Origin: JAJXWB01 sp047605445
Lineage (GTDB): Bacteria; Pseudomonadota; Alphaproteobacteria; Rhizobiales; Beijerinckiaceae
DNA length: 41,445 nucleotides
Direction of reading: 5' to 3'
Assembly: GCA_047605445.1 (NCBI GenBank)
Contig: JASGFP010000014.1
Coordinates: 1 to 41,445, forward strand
Both the position numbers and the translations under genes were made by a program. The notes beneath the pieces were generated by a model that saw nothing but the letters and a program-made list of their open reading frames with translations, made no database searches and was not told where the DNA came from. Every line of letters starts with the position of its first letter. Within the stretch, counting starts at the first letter, position 1. Below are positions 24,241 through 32,718 of the stretch, piece after piece.

Positions 24241-25116
24241 TCAACCGGTCGGCCCGAGGCGCGCGAGAAGTTTTTTCGCCCGTTCGAGATGCGGCTTGTC
24301 GAGCATTTCGCCATCGAGTCCGATCACGCCGGCTGTCGGATTGTCGGCGAAAACCTGCACGATCTTGCGCGCCCGTTCGATCTCGGCGGCTGGCGGCGTA
24401 AAAATCTCGTTGATGATCGGCACCTGCGCGGGATGGATCGCCATTTTGCCGGTGAAGCCGTCGCGTCGGGCCTCGATGCACTCGCGGCGAAAGCCGGTCT
24501 CGTCGCGAAAATTCGGATAGACCGTGTCGATCGGCTGCGCGCCGGCGGAAACGGCGGCCAGCAAGGTCATGTTGCGCGCGAGCACATACACCGGCGCGTG
24601 CGTTCCGTCCTCGAGGCGATTGGTCTCCGCACCGAGATCGGCGGAGAGATCTTCCGCGCCCCATGTCAGCGCTGAAAGGCGCCGGCTTGCGCCGCGATAG
24701 GTGGAAAGACCGAAGATCGCGCTCGCGGTCTCGGTCGCCACGCAGCAGATGCGGGTCGCGCCGTCAGGCAGGTCATTCTCGGCCTCGCGCACGGCGAGCT
24801 TGGCGGCGAGATGCTGTACATCCACGCCGCCCTGCGATTTCGGCAGGAGAATACCGTCCGGGGCGCCCGGCATGACTGCGTCGAGGTCGGCGTCGGTCAG
24901 GCCCGTGTCGAGAGCATTGACGCGGACATAGAGCAGGGGGCGTTTGTCGCGCTTTCGTGCGCTCGAAAGGAACTCCAGCGCCATTTTGCGCGCCGTCGGC
25001 TTGTTGGCCGCGGCGACCGAATCCTCGAGGTCGATGAACAGGCAATCGGCCTCGCTTTCGAGGCCCTTGCCCATCTTCTTGTCGGAATCGCCGGGGACGA
25101 AGAGCTGCGAGCGCAT
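24241..25116 (-). CDS. HpcH/HpaI-family CoA-ester lyase (CitE/malyl-CoA lyase-like)
   Basis: The 291-residue TIM-barrel protein is of the CitE / malyl-CoA lyase / citramalyl-CoA lyase group, Mg-dependent enzymes that split or form 3-hydroxyacyl-CoA-type esters. Family hallmarks are MRSQLFVPGD, CLFIDLEDSVA (metal-region acid), YVRVNALDTG (substrate Arg), CVATETASAIFGL (metal Glu) and ALTWGAEDLSADLG (second metal acid), then MAIHPAQV. The partner MaoC gene overlaps: the lyase start ATG 25116 and the hydratase stop share one base (TGATG). This lyase plus hydratase pair suggests hydration of an enoyl-CoA followed by cleavage; citramalyl-CoA or methylmalyl-CoA are plausible substrates, which is inference. 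Confidence 0.88.
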   Translation of the reverse strand: MRSQLFVPGDSDKKMGKGLESEADCLFIDLEDSVAAANKPTARKMALEFLSSARKRDKRPLLYVRVNALDTGLTDADLDAVMPGAPDGILLPKSQGGVDVQHLAAKLAVREAENDLPDGATRICCVATETASAIFGLSTYRGASRRLSALTWGAEDLSADLGAETNRLEDGTHAPVYVLARNMTLLAAVSAGAQPIDTVYPNFRDETGFRRECIEARRDGFTGKMAIHPAQVPIINEIFTPPAAEIERARKIVQVFADNPTAGVIGLDGEMLDKPHLERAKKLLARLGPTG

Positions 25117-25613
25117 CAGACGGCCACCGTCGCTGGAGGGCGCTTCAGCATGAAGCCCTGACGCTTGCATTCGGCGACGAGCGTCCCGTCCTGCTTGTAG
25201 GCGCGATGAAGAAAATCGACGATGCCCGCGTCATGCCGCGATTTCGACTCGCGCGCGCCGACGATCTCCGTTTCGACGCGGATGGTGTCGCCCTCGAAGA
25301 CCGGCGCGGGAAATTTCACGTCGGTCATGCCGAGATTTCCGATCGTCGTTCCAATCGTCGTGTCGTTGACGGAAATGCCGATCATCAGACCCAGCGTAAA
25401 CAGGGAATTCATCAGCGGCCGGCCCCATTGCGTCTCGGTTTCGCAGAAATGGGCGTCGATGTGCAGCGGCTGCGGGTTCAGGGTCATGTTGGAGAACAGC
25501 ATGTTGTCCATCTGCGTCACGGTGCGCGTGAGCCCGTGCCTGAACACACGGCCGACCGTGAAATCCTCGAAATAAAGGCCGCCGCGGGGATGGCGGGCGC
25601 CGGATTGGGACAT
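25116..25613 (-). CDS. MaoC-family enoyl-CoA hydratase
   Basis: A 165-residue single-hotdog protein of the MaoC dehydratase family that adds water to an enoyl-CoA. The active-site stretch is LNPQPLHIDAHF (about 46-57), with Asn-Pro and the His-x-Asp, and GLMIGISV and DVKFPAPVFEGDTI follow in the expected order. The usual Asp before NP is replaced by Leu-Asn here. A GAGGAAA ribosome site precedes the ATG at 25613, which begins MSQSGARHPRGG, the common family start. It is the first gene of a coupled pair with the CoA-ester lyase; the substrate is not proven. Confidence 0.88.
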   Translation of the reverse strand: MSQSGARHPRGGLYFEDFTVGRVFRHGLTRTVTQMDNMLFSNMTLNPQPLHIDAHFCETETQWGRPLMNSLFTLGLMIGISVNDTTIGTTIGNLGMTDVKFPAPVFEGDTIRVETEIVGARESKSRHDAGIVDFLHRAYKQDGTLVAECKRQGFMLKRPPATVAV

Positions 25614-25703
25614 TGCGCGTTTCCTCGTTCGATTGCTTTGCCATTCTGGATAGCCGCTTTTTTGAGGCTGGCAACCCCGCAAGCCGGCTGTCGCCTGCCG
25701 CAC

Positions 25704-25722
25704 TTAAGGCTCCGTTTACCAT
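25704..25722 (+). promoter_or_regulatory. CtrA-like motif upstream of DUF2336 gene
   Basis: TTAA (25704-25707), seven bases, then TTTACCAT (25715-25722) resembles the alphaproteobacterial CtrA site TTAA-N7-TTAAC(CAT) with one mismatch. It lies 59 nt before the DUF2336 start and 91 nt before the divergent MaoC start. Short motifs of this kind occur by chance, so the call is tentative. Confidence 0.25.
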
Positions 25723-25780
25723 AACGAACGATCATCGGCTGCAGCCGGACCCCCTGTCCGCACACGAGTTTCTGGTCCCG

Positions 25781-27040
25781 ATGATCGCACGCAAGTTCAT
25801 GCAATGGGCGGCCACCGCGGCCTCGGCGGAACGCGCCGAAGGCGCAGGCTCGCTTGCCCGAGCCTATCTTTATGGCGGACTCGCGCCGCAGGATCGGCGC
25901 GAAGCCGAGGTGGCGCTGACGACCTTGCTGGACGATCCCGCGCCGTCGGTCCGCAAGGCGCTGTCGGAAGCCTTCGCCGGCGCAGCGGATGCGCCGATCG
26001 CGATTGTCGTCGGGCTCGCCAACGACCAGTCGGATGTGGCTGCGCCCATCCTGTCCCGTTCGCCGTTGCTTGGCGACGGCGAACTCATCGACTGCGCCGC
26101 GATCGGCGACGCCTTCGCGCAGGCGGCTATCGCCCTGCGGCCGTCGGTGTCGGCCTCGGTCGCAGCCGCGATCGCGGAGGTCGCCGCGCGTGAAGCCCTG
26201 ATCGCGCTGGCTGTCAATCCGGCCGCCGAGATCCCCGAATTTTCTCTGCGCCGCATGGTCGAACGCTTCGGCTCGGATGGGGAATTGCGGGAGGCGCTGT
26301 TGTCGCGTCCCGCCCTGCCGCCATCCGTGCGCAGCGATCTGGTCGCCGCCACGGCGAGCGCATTGTCACAATTCGTCGTCGGCTGCGCCTGGCTCTCCTC
26401 GGAGCGCGCGGGTCGTGTGGTTCGCGAGGCGACCGACAAGGCGCATGTCATGATCGCCGCCGATGCAGAGCGCGCCCGCGACTGGCGCGCGGCGCGCGCG
26501 CTGGTCAAGCATCTGCGCGGCTGCGAGCGATTGACCCCGAGCCTCGCGTTGCGCGCGCTGCTCTCCGGCAATTCCTGCCTCTTCGACGCAACCCTGGTTG
26601 AGCTTTCCGGCCTGCCTGAGCGCAAGGCCCTGCCGTTGGCGCGCGATTGGCGCGGCAACGGCTTCGTCGCGCTCTACCGGTCGGCCGGCCTGCCGGACAA
26701 GCTGCTGCCGGCGTTCCGCGCCGCGCTTTCGGCGCTCGGCGAATTCGGGCCCGCCGCCCACGACAGCGGGGCGCATCTGTCGCGGGCGATGATCGAGCGT
26801 GTTCTCACCGCCTGCGAAGCCGCCGATCCCGTCGAACTCGGCTCTCTGCTCGCCCTGCTTCGCCGCTTCGACGCCGAAGCCGCGCGCGAGGAGGCGCGCG
26901 AGGCCGCGCGCGGCCTGCTTGCGCCGCCACTTGAGTCGCCTGCCATAGTGGTTCCCTTGGACCGCGCCGAAGCTGACCACGCGCCACGCGTCATCGCCAT
27001 CGATCTCGACGCGATCGAAGCGGAGCTCGCCGCGGCCTGA
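25781..27040 (+). CDS. DUF2336 family protein
   Basis: The 419-residue soluble protein belongs to DUF2336, a helical-repeat family common in alphaproteobacteria; some relatives are linked to regulation of motility or cell cycle, but the activity is unknown. It begins MIARKFMQWAATA, followed by ERAEGAGSLARAYLYGGL and LLDDPAPSVRKALSEAFA (about 40-57), the family lead with HEAT-like helices. Repeating DLVAATASALSQF and RALLSGNSCLFD-type helices fill the rest. The ATG at 25781 matches the family N-terminus; the open frame upstream to 25613 overlaps the divergent MaoC start and is not credible. No strong ribosome site is seen. Confidence 0.85.
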   Translation: MIARKFMQWAATAASAERAEGAGSLARAYLYGGLAPQDRREAEVALTTLLDDPAPSVRKALSEAFAGAADAPIAIVVGLANDQSDVAAPILSRSPLLGDGELIDCAAIGDAFAQAAIALRPSVSASVAAAIAEVAAREALIALAVNPAAEIPEFSLRRMVERFGSDGELREALLSRPALPPSVRSDLVAATASALSQFVVGCAWLSSERAGRVVREATDKAHVMIAADAERARDWRAARALVKHLRGCERLTPSLALRALLSGNSCLFDATLVELSGLPERKALPLARDWRGNGFVALYRSAGLPDKLLPAFRAALSALGEFGPAAHDSGAHLSRAMIERVLTACEAADPVELGSLLALLRRFDAEAAREEAREAARGLLAPPLESPAIVVPLDRAEADHAPRVIAIDLDAIEAELAAA

Positions 27041-27095
27041 TTGTCGCGTATCCATGCCGAATCCGGCATGATGCGACCCGGGGAGGCCGGGGCGC

Positions 27096-27938
27096 GTGGA
27101 CACTGTCGTATTCCTGACGGTTCTCGGCGCGGCGCTGATGCATGCGTCGTGGAACGCGCTTGTGAAAGCGGGCGCGGATCGCTTTGCCTTCACGATCGTG
27201 CTGACGCTGGCGGAATGCGTCATGGGTCTGGCGCTGGCCCCGTTCTTCCCCATGATTTCGATGGATGCGCTGCCCTGGCTGCTGCTGTCGAGCGCGCTGC
27301 ATGTCGCCTACATGCTTTTCCTCACCGAGGCCTATGCGCATGGCGACCTCGCCCAGATCTATCCGCTGTCGCGGGGCTCTGCGCCGCTGATCGTGGCGGT
27401 TGCGGGCGCGCTGTTTCTGAACGAGGCCCTGAGCGCATCGAAACTTGCCGCCGTTCTCTGTATCGCTCTCGGCGTCGTCGCCATGTCGCTACGCGGCGGC
27501 GGCGATCTCGGACGGATGAGCGGCCGCGCGCTCGGCTATGCGCTCGCCACCGCCAGCTGCACGGCCGCCTACACCGTGATGGATGCTGTCGGTGCGCGGG
27601 TGTCGGGCTCTGCGTCCGCGTATACATGCGCGATGTTCGCTTTGTCCGGCGGCGGTCTCGTTCTCGTCGGCTTCGCCAGGCGCGGCGCGGCGGCGCTTTC
27701 TGTCGACGCGCGCGTCTGGCGCCTTGGCGCGCTCGCCGGCGGGCTCTCTTTTCTCGCCTATTGGGCCGCGGTCTGGGCTTTTACGAAAGCGCCGGTCGCG
27801 TTGGTCGCGGCGCTGCGCGAGACGAGCGTGCTGATGGCCATGCTGATAGGCGTGGTTTTCCTACGCGAATCCGGCAGCCGTTGGCGCTGGGCGGCGGCGG
27901 GCATGATCGGAGCGGGCGTCGCATTGATGCGCCTGTAG
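27096..27938 (+). CDS. EamA/DMT-family membrane transporter
   Basis: A 280-residue inner-membrane protein with about ten membrane segments arranged as two EamA repeats (about 5-135 and 150-280), typical of the drug/metabolite transporter superfamily. First repeat: MHASWNALVKAG and the end-of-repeat signature GALFLNEALSASKLAAVLCIALGVV. Second repeat: AYTVMDAVGARVS and VALVAALRETSVLMAMLIGVVFLRESG. The substrate is unknown. Translation starts at GTG 27096 with GGGGAGG at 27080-27086. It lies between the DUF2336 gene and the metallophosphoesterase gene on the same strand, separated by 55 and 47 nt. Confidence 0.9.
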   Translation: MDTVVFLTVLGAALMHASWNALVKAGADRFAFTIVLTLAECVMGLALAPFFPMISMDALPWLLLSSALHVAYMLFLTEAYAHGDLAQIYPLSRGSAPLIVAVAGALFLNEALSASKLAAVLCIALGVVAMSLRGGGDLGRMSGRALGYALATASCTAAYTVMDAVGARVSGSASAYTCAMFALSGGGLVLVGFARRGAAALSVDARVWRLGALAGGLSFLAYWAAVWAFTKAPVALVAALRETSVLMAMLIGVVFLRESGSRWRWAAAGMIGAGVALMRL

Positions 27939-27985
27939 CGCGTCGGATCGCGCGGCGGCGCGGAAAATCGGCTACAGCTTGCAGA

Positions 27986-29740
27986 ATGCCGCACAAGCCG
28001 CCCGTTTCGCTTCGACAACTCGCGCTTTATCCGCGCATGACGCGCTGGTTCGGGCTCACGCTGCTGATCAAGCTCGCCTGGCGCGTGGCGATCGCGGAAT
28101 TGTTCGGCCGGTTCGCGGACGGGCGGCTGATGGTCGCTGCGCTCGACAAATCCACCGAGGCCGACCACGCCGCCGCCGCCGTCGCGCATTTGCCCGGCGG
28201 CGCGGACGAAGCCTTTACGACCGACGAGGATGGGGCGCTGTGGGTCGACTACATTGCCGATCTCGGCGACGGTTTCGACGCCACCTTTTCGATCGCCTCG
28301 TTGCTCGCGCGTGACGAGCTTGCGATCAGCGGCCATGTCACCCGGCGCGGGCGGCTGCTCGTGATGGGAGGCGATGAGGTCTATCCCCTCGCATCGCCCG
28401 AGAATTACCAGCAGCGGCTGCGCGATCCCTACGACTGGGCTTTTCCCGATCCAGATCCGGACAGCGACAAGGGGCCGCTCGTCTACGCCATTCCCGGCAA
28501 CCACGACTGGTACGACGGGCTGGTCATTTTTCTAGGCCTGTTCACACGACGCGACCGGCTGCATCTCGGCGGCTGGCGTTCGCGGCAGGGGCGCAGTTAC
28601 TTTGCCCTGAAACTCACGGGGAACTGGTGGCTGTGGGCCGTCGACGCGCAGCTCGACGACACGATCGACCAGCCGCAGCGCGATTATTTTTCGGCGATCG
28701 CGGAAGCGATGGAGCCGGATGCGCGCGTCATTCTTTGCGGCCCGGAGCCCGGCTGGCTCTATACGCGCGATCCAGATTCGAGATCGCTCGACGTCTACAA
28801 TTTCATTGGCGACATCCTGCGCGCCAAATGCCCGCTGGCCCAGATCCCGCTCGTCATGTCCGGCGATACGCATCACTACAGCCGCTACATCGGGCAGGCG
28901 AGCGGAATCCAGTTTGTCACAGCCGGCGGCGGCGGCGGATTTCTGGAAGCCACCCATCAGCTGAAGGACGAGATCGCGATCAATCGTGGCGACCCGAACA
29001 TCGCGCTCGACTGGACCGAGGATGACACGCTTCTGCACGCCCGAGACGCGGCGACGGGCGAGCCGGCGGCGTGGCCGACGCGTGCGCAAAGTCGCTCCAT
29101 GCTGCGCGGCGTGCTCGCATTCGCGTTTCTCAATCCAGGTTTCGCCGCTGCGCTCGGCTGCATCTACATGCTGTTCGGGCTCGTCGCACTCGGGATCGGG
29201 CATCTGCCGGCCGCCGCTCTCGCGCTCGTCGTCGCGACGGCGTCGTTTCACGATTACACGCGCCGTCAGGAAGGTTCTCGCGCGCGGGTCAAGCTGCTTT
29301 CGCTGGGAAATGGCGTCGCTCACTCGCTCGCGTTCGTCGCGCTGGTGGAAATCTTTCTGCGCTTTGCGCCGCTGGCGCCGAACGATGGCCTCACCAACGC
29401 CGCCATGCTGCTGGCGTGGCTTGCGCTCGCGGGCGGCGCGGCAGCCGGCACATTATTCGGCGTCTATCTCTACGTTTCGTCGCGCTGGCTCGATATTGGC
29501 CATGTCGACGCTTTTTCGGCGATGCGCAGGGATTCACACCGCCATTTTCTTCGACTGCGCATCAAGGGTGACGAAGTGACTGTCTTTCCCATCGGGCTCG
29601 CGCGAACGCCCCGCAGAAACGAATGGCGCGAGAATCCCGCGCCATCGCCAGAGCAGCCTTCGGCCTATGTCGCCAATCCGCCGCTGACGCCGCAACTGAT
29701 CGAGACGCCGTTCACCGTGCGTGGCGCGCAACGAAACTGA
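27986..29740 (+). CDS. Metallophosphoesterase with C-terminal membrane domain
   Basis: The 584-residue protein has a calcineurin-like phosphoesterase core (about 80-345). Metal motifs are DLGDGFD (first block), MGGDEVYP, IPGNHDWYD and SGDTHHYSRY. From about 370 to 495 it carries roughly four to five membrane segments (LAFAFLNPGFAAALGCIYMLFG, LPAAALALVVA, LLAWLALAGGAAAGTLFGVYL, given in parts). A short hydrophobic stretch near 21-35 could be a further anchor. The N-terminal part is therefore a cytoplasmic or periplasmic hydrolase tethered to the membrane. The substrate is unknown. The ATG at 27986 gives MPHKPPVSLRQLALYPRM; no strong ribosome site is visible. It converges on aqpZ. Confidence 0.83.
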   Translation: MPHKPPVSLRQLALYPRMTRWFGLTLLIKLAWRVAIAELFGRFADGRLMVAALDKSTEADHAAAAVAHLPGGADEAFTTDEDGALWVDYIADLGDGFDATFSIASLLARDELAISGHVTRRGRLLVMGGDEVYPLASPENYQQRLRDPYDWAFPDPDPDSDKGPLVYAIPGNHDWYDGLVIFLGLFTRRDRLHLGGWRSRQGRSYFALKLTGNWWLWAVDAQLDDTIDQPQRDYFSAIAEAMEPDARVILCGPEPGWLYTRDPDSRSLDVYNFIGDILRAKCPLAQIPLVMSGDTHHYSRYIGQASGIQFVTAGGGGGFLEATHQLKDEIAINRGDPNIALDWTEDDTLLHARDAATGEPAAWPTRAQSRSMLRGVLAFAFLNPGFAAALGCIYMLFGLVALGIGHLPAAALALVVATASFHDYTRRQEGSRARVKLLSLGNGVAHSLAFVALVEIFLRFAPLAPNDGLTNAAMLLAWLALAGGAAAGTLFGVYLYVSSRWLDIGHVDAFSAMRRDSHRHFLRLRIKGDEVTVFPIGLARTPRRNEWRENPAPSPEQPSAYVANPPLTPQLIETPFTVRGAQRN

Positions 29741-29794
29741 ATGCGCCGACCGCGGATCGCCGCGATCGACGCATCTTTCGGATCCGGAGTCGAA

Positions 29795-30529
29795 CTACGC
29801 CTTTTCCACCATCTGGCGCAGGCCCTTGTCGCGATCCGGCGCGAGAACCGTGCGGTGGATCAGGCCGCCGAGAACGCCGCCGATGATGGGCGCAACCCAG
29901 AACACCCAGAGTTGCTGCAGCGCCCAACCGCCGACGAACAGGGCGGGGCCGGTCGAACGGGCAGGGTTGACCGAGGTATTGTCCACGGGGATCGAGACCA
30001 GATGGATGATCGTCAGGCACAGGCCGATGGCGACGGGCGCCATCGCCACTGTGGCCCAGGATTCGGTCGCGCCCAGGATAATGAGCAGGAATATCGCGGT
30101 GAGGACGATTTCAACCAGCATGGCCGACGCGAGGCTGTAGCCGCCCGGCGAGTGTTCGCCGAACCCGTTGGAGGCAAAGCCTCCTGCGAGCGAAAAGCCG
30201 GCCTTGCCCGAGGCGATGACGTAGAGTACGCCCGCCGCAGCAATTGCGCCGAGAACCTGCGCTATGGCGTAGGGGATCAGGTCGCTCCAGGGCAGACGGC
30301 CGGCCGTCGCGGCGCCGACGGAGACGGCGGGATTGAAATGTCCGCCGGAAATCGGGCCGAACGCGTAGGCGCCGGTCAGGACTGTCAGGCCGAACGCGAG
30401 CGATACGCCCGCAAAGCCGATGCCGAGATTGGGGAAAGCCGCCGAAAGCACAGCGCTGCCGCAGCCGCCGAAAGTAAGCCAGAATGTGCCGAGAAATTCC
30501 GCCGCCAGCTTTTTGCCTAATGAATTCAT
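29795..30529 (-). CDS. aqpZ: Aquaporin Z
   Basis: AqpZ is a tetrameric inner-membrane water channel. The 244-residue protein has six membrane segments and the two NPA half-helices: NPAVS (66-70) and NPARS (188-192). The selectivity-filter His (His176 in IIHLVSIP) and Arg191 after the second NPA are those of water-selective channels rather than glycerol facilitators. The ATG at 30529 (MNSLGKKLAAEFLGTFWL) is set by AAAGGGG about 9 nt upstream. It is divergent from the lytic transglycosylase gene, with 76 nt between the starts. Confidence 0.96.
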   Translation of the reverse strand: MNSLGKKLAAEFLGTFWLTFGGCGSAVLSAAFPNLGIGFAGVSLAFGLTVLTGAYAFGPISGGHFNPAVSVGAATAGRLPWSDLIPYAIAQVLGAIAAAGVLYVIASGKAGFSLAGGFASNGFGEHSPGGYSLASAMLVEIVLTAIFLLIILGATESWATVAMAPVAIGLCLTIIHLVSIPVDNTSVNPARSTGPALFVGGWALQQLWVFWVAPIIGGVLGGLIHRTVLAPDRDKGLRQMVEKA

Positions 30530-30605
30530 ATCGCGAGCCCCTTTGCTGACAATTCGAGCCAGACCTTTCACACATACCCCATTGCGGGCATGTGCCGAAA
30601 GTCAT

Positions 30606-31427
30606 TTGCGTTTTCGAGGCGCGCTGCTTCTGTCGCTGATATTGGCCACCCCGGCGTGCGCCGAGGAAAGCGTGCTCGCCTCGGTTTGCCGACTGATCGA
30701 AACATCTGCGCGCACCGAGCTTTTGCCCGTCGACTACCTGACGAAGCTGATCTGGCAGGAAAGCCGGTTCGACGCCCACGCCGTGAGCCCCAAGGGCGCG
30801 CAGGGCATGGCGCAATTCATGCCGGGAACGGCTGCCGAGCGCGGGCTGGCCGACCCTTTCGATCCTGAACAGGCCATCCCCAAGGCGGCCAATCTGTTGG
30901 CCGAACTGCGTGCGCGCTTCGGCAATCTCGGTCTCGCGGCTGCGGCCTACAATGCAGGACCGCAGCGTGTGGCGGATTGGCTCGCCGGCAAGGGTGGGAT
31001 GCCCGCCGAGACGCGCAATTACGTGACGATCGTGACCAGCGCGGACGTCGAGGACTGGCGCGCCGGGGCGTCGGCGCCGGCCTATGCGGGCTCGCCGGAA
31101 AGCTGCGAGAAAATCACCGTGGCGCTCAAGCGGCGCGGCGGCACGCTGCTGGCTGCGATTGCGCCGACTGCGCCCTGGGGCGTTCAACTCGCCGGCAATT
31201 TTTCGAAAGCCCTCGCGCTGTCCGCGTTCTCGCGCGCCCGAAGCCGGCTGACGTCTGTTCTCAGCGGCGTCCAGCCGATGGTCATCGGTTCGCGGCTGCG
31301 CAGCCGCGGCGCGCGGATCTTCTCCCGCGTCCGCGCGCCGACGCAGAGCAGGGCGGAGGCGCAGGCTCTCTGCGACCGCATCCACAAGGCCGGCGGGGCT
31401 TGCGTGGCGCTGAAGAGTTCGCGATGA
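30606..31427 (+). CDS. Lytic murein transglycosylase, SLT domain with SPOR-like C-terminus
   Basis: The protein cleaves the glycan strand of peptidoglycan in the periplasm. The SLT (family 23) domain spans about 35-140 with the catalytic Glu in WQESRFDAHAVSPKGAQGMAQFMPGTA (given by position: WQESRF near 44-49, GAQGMAQFMPGTA near 57-69) and AAYNAGPQRV near 108-117. The C-terminal 70 residues, ending AQALCDRIHKAGGACVALKSSR, look like a SPOR domain that binds denuded glycan at the septum. TTG 30606 gives MRFRGALLLSLILATPACAEE, a clean signal peptide; an earlier TTG at 30582 is the alternative, and neither has a strong ribosome site. The neighbouring aquaporin gene is divergent. Confidence 0.87.
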   Translation: MRFRGALLLSLILATPACAEESVLASVCRLIETSARTELLPVDYLTKLIWQESRFDAHAVSPKGAQGMAQFMPGTAAERGLADPFDPEQAIPKAANLLAELRARFGNLGLAAAAYNAGPQRVADWLAGKGGMPAETRNYVTIVTSADVEDWRAGASAPAYAGSPESCEKITVALKRRGGTLLAAIAPTAPWGVQLAGNFSKALALSAFSRARSRLTSVLSGVQPMVIGSRLRSRGARIFSRVRAPTQSRAEAQALCDRIHKAGGACVALKSSR

Positions 31428-31533
31428 ACCCGATCGCGGAAGCGCGCCGCGCGCTCCTGTGGCGCGCCGGGGTTTAGACGCTATTATCCCAGCCAAATCA
31501 GCCGACGCGGCCGAGTCCGCACCAGGAGACGCC

Positions 31534-32718
31534 ATGAAACCGGACCCCATTGTCATCGTCGGCGCGGCGCGCACGCCCATGGGCGGATTGCTCGGCGACT
31601 TCGCCTCCATGACCGCGCCGCAGCTCGGCTCCGCGGCGCTCGATGCGGCCGTTGCGCGCGGCGGTCTCAAGCCCGAGGACATCGAGAATGTCGTGATGGG
31701 CTGCGTTCTGCCGGCAGGCCAGGGTCAGGCGCCCGCGCGCCAGGCGGCGCTCGGCGCGGGCATGCCGAAGTCGACCGGCTGCACGACGGTCAACAAGATG
31801 TGCGGCTCTGGCATGCAGGCGATCATGTTCGCGCACGACATGCTGGCCGGCGGCTCGTTCGACGTAATGGCGGCGGGCGGCATGGAGAGCATGTCCAACG
31901 CGCCGTACCTGCTGCCGAAGGCGCGCGGCGGCTATCGCCTCGGCCATGACCGGGTGATGGATTCGATGTTCCTCGACGGGCTGGAAGACGCCTACGACCG
32001 CGGCCGGCTGATGGGCACGTTCGCGGAAGACGCCGCGCAATCCTATCAATTCTCGCGTCAGGAGCAGGACGCCTATGCGGTCGCCTCGCTCGAACGCGCG
32101 GTGAAGGCGGGCAAGGATGGCTCTTTCGCCGAAGAGATCGCGCCCGTGAAGGTGAAGAGCCGCAAGGGCGAGGCGACGATCGCCATCGACGAGCAGCCGG
32201 CCAAGGCGCAACTCGATAAGATCCCGACGCTGAAGCCCGCGTTCCGCGAGGGCGGCACGGTGACGGCGGCCAATTCCTCTTCGATCTCCGACGGCGCGGC
32301 GGCGGTGACGATGATGCGCCGGTCCGAAGCCGAAAAGCGCGGGCTGACGCCGATCGCCACCATCATCGGCCATTCGACGCACGCCTCGACGCCGGGCCTG
32401 TTCCCTTCGGCTCCGGTCGGCGCGATCAACCGGTTGGTGGATCGCATCGGCTGGAATGCGAAGGACGTCGATCTCTGGGAGGTCAACGAGGCTTTCGCGG
32501 TTGTGGCGATGATCGCGATGCGCGATCTCGGCATCGCGCATGACAGGATCAACGTGCACGGCGGCGCCTGCGCGCTTGGCCATCCCATCGGCGCATCCGG
32601 CGCGCGCATCGTGGTGACGCTGATCTCGGCGCTGCGCAAATACGGCATGAAGAAAGGCGTGGCGTCGCTGTGCATCGGCGGCGGCGAGGCGACGGCCATC
32701 GCGCTGGAGGCGGCATGA
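31534..32718 (+). CDS. Acetyl-CoA acetyltransferase (thiolase)
   Basis: A 394-residue type II thiolase that reversibly condenses two acetyl-CoA (or cleaves a 3-ketoacyl-CoA). The nucleophilic Cys90 lies in NKMCGSGMQA (87-96), the active-site His in GHPIGASGARI (about 350) and the second Cys in SLCIGGGEA (about 380). WEVNEAFAV is also conserved. AGGAG at 31523-31527 precedes the ATG at 31534. Its stop overlaps the next ATG by ATGA, so thiolase and acyl-CoA dehydrogenase are translated as a pair. In this organism it could serve PHB synthesis, ethylmalonyl-type pathways or acid degradation; the sequence does not decide. Confidence 0.95.
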   Translation: MKPDPIVIVGAARTPMGGLLGDFASMTAPQLGSAALDAAVARGGLKPEDIENVVMGCVLPAGQGQAPARQAALGAGMPKSTGCTTVNKMCGSGMQAIMFAHDMLAGGSFDVMAAGGMESMSNAPYLLPKARGGYRLGHDRVMDSMFLDGLEDAYDRGRLMGTFAEDAAQSYQFSRQEQDAYAVASLERAVKAGKDGSFAEEIAPVKVKSRKGEATIAIDEQPAKAQLDKIPTLKPAFREGGTVTAANSSSISDGAAAVTMMRRSEAEKRGLTPIATIIGHSTHASTPGLFPSAPVGAINRLVDRIGWNAKDVDLWEVNEAFAVVAMIAMRDLGIAHDRINVHGGACALGHPIGASGARIVVTLISALRKYGMKKGVASLCIGGGEATAIALEAA

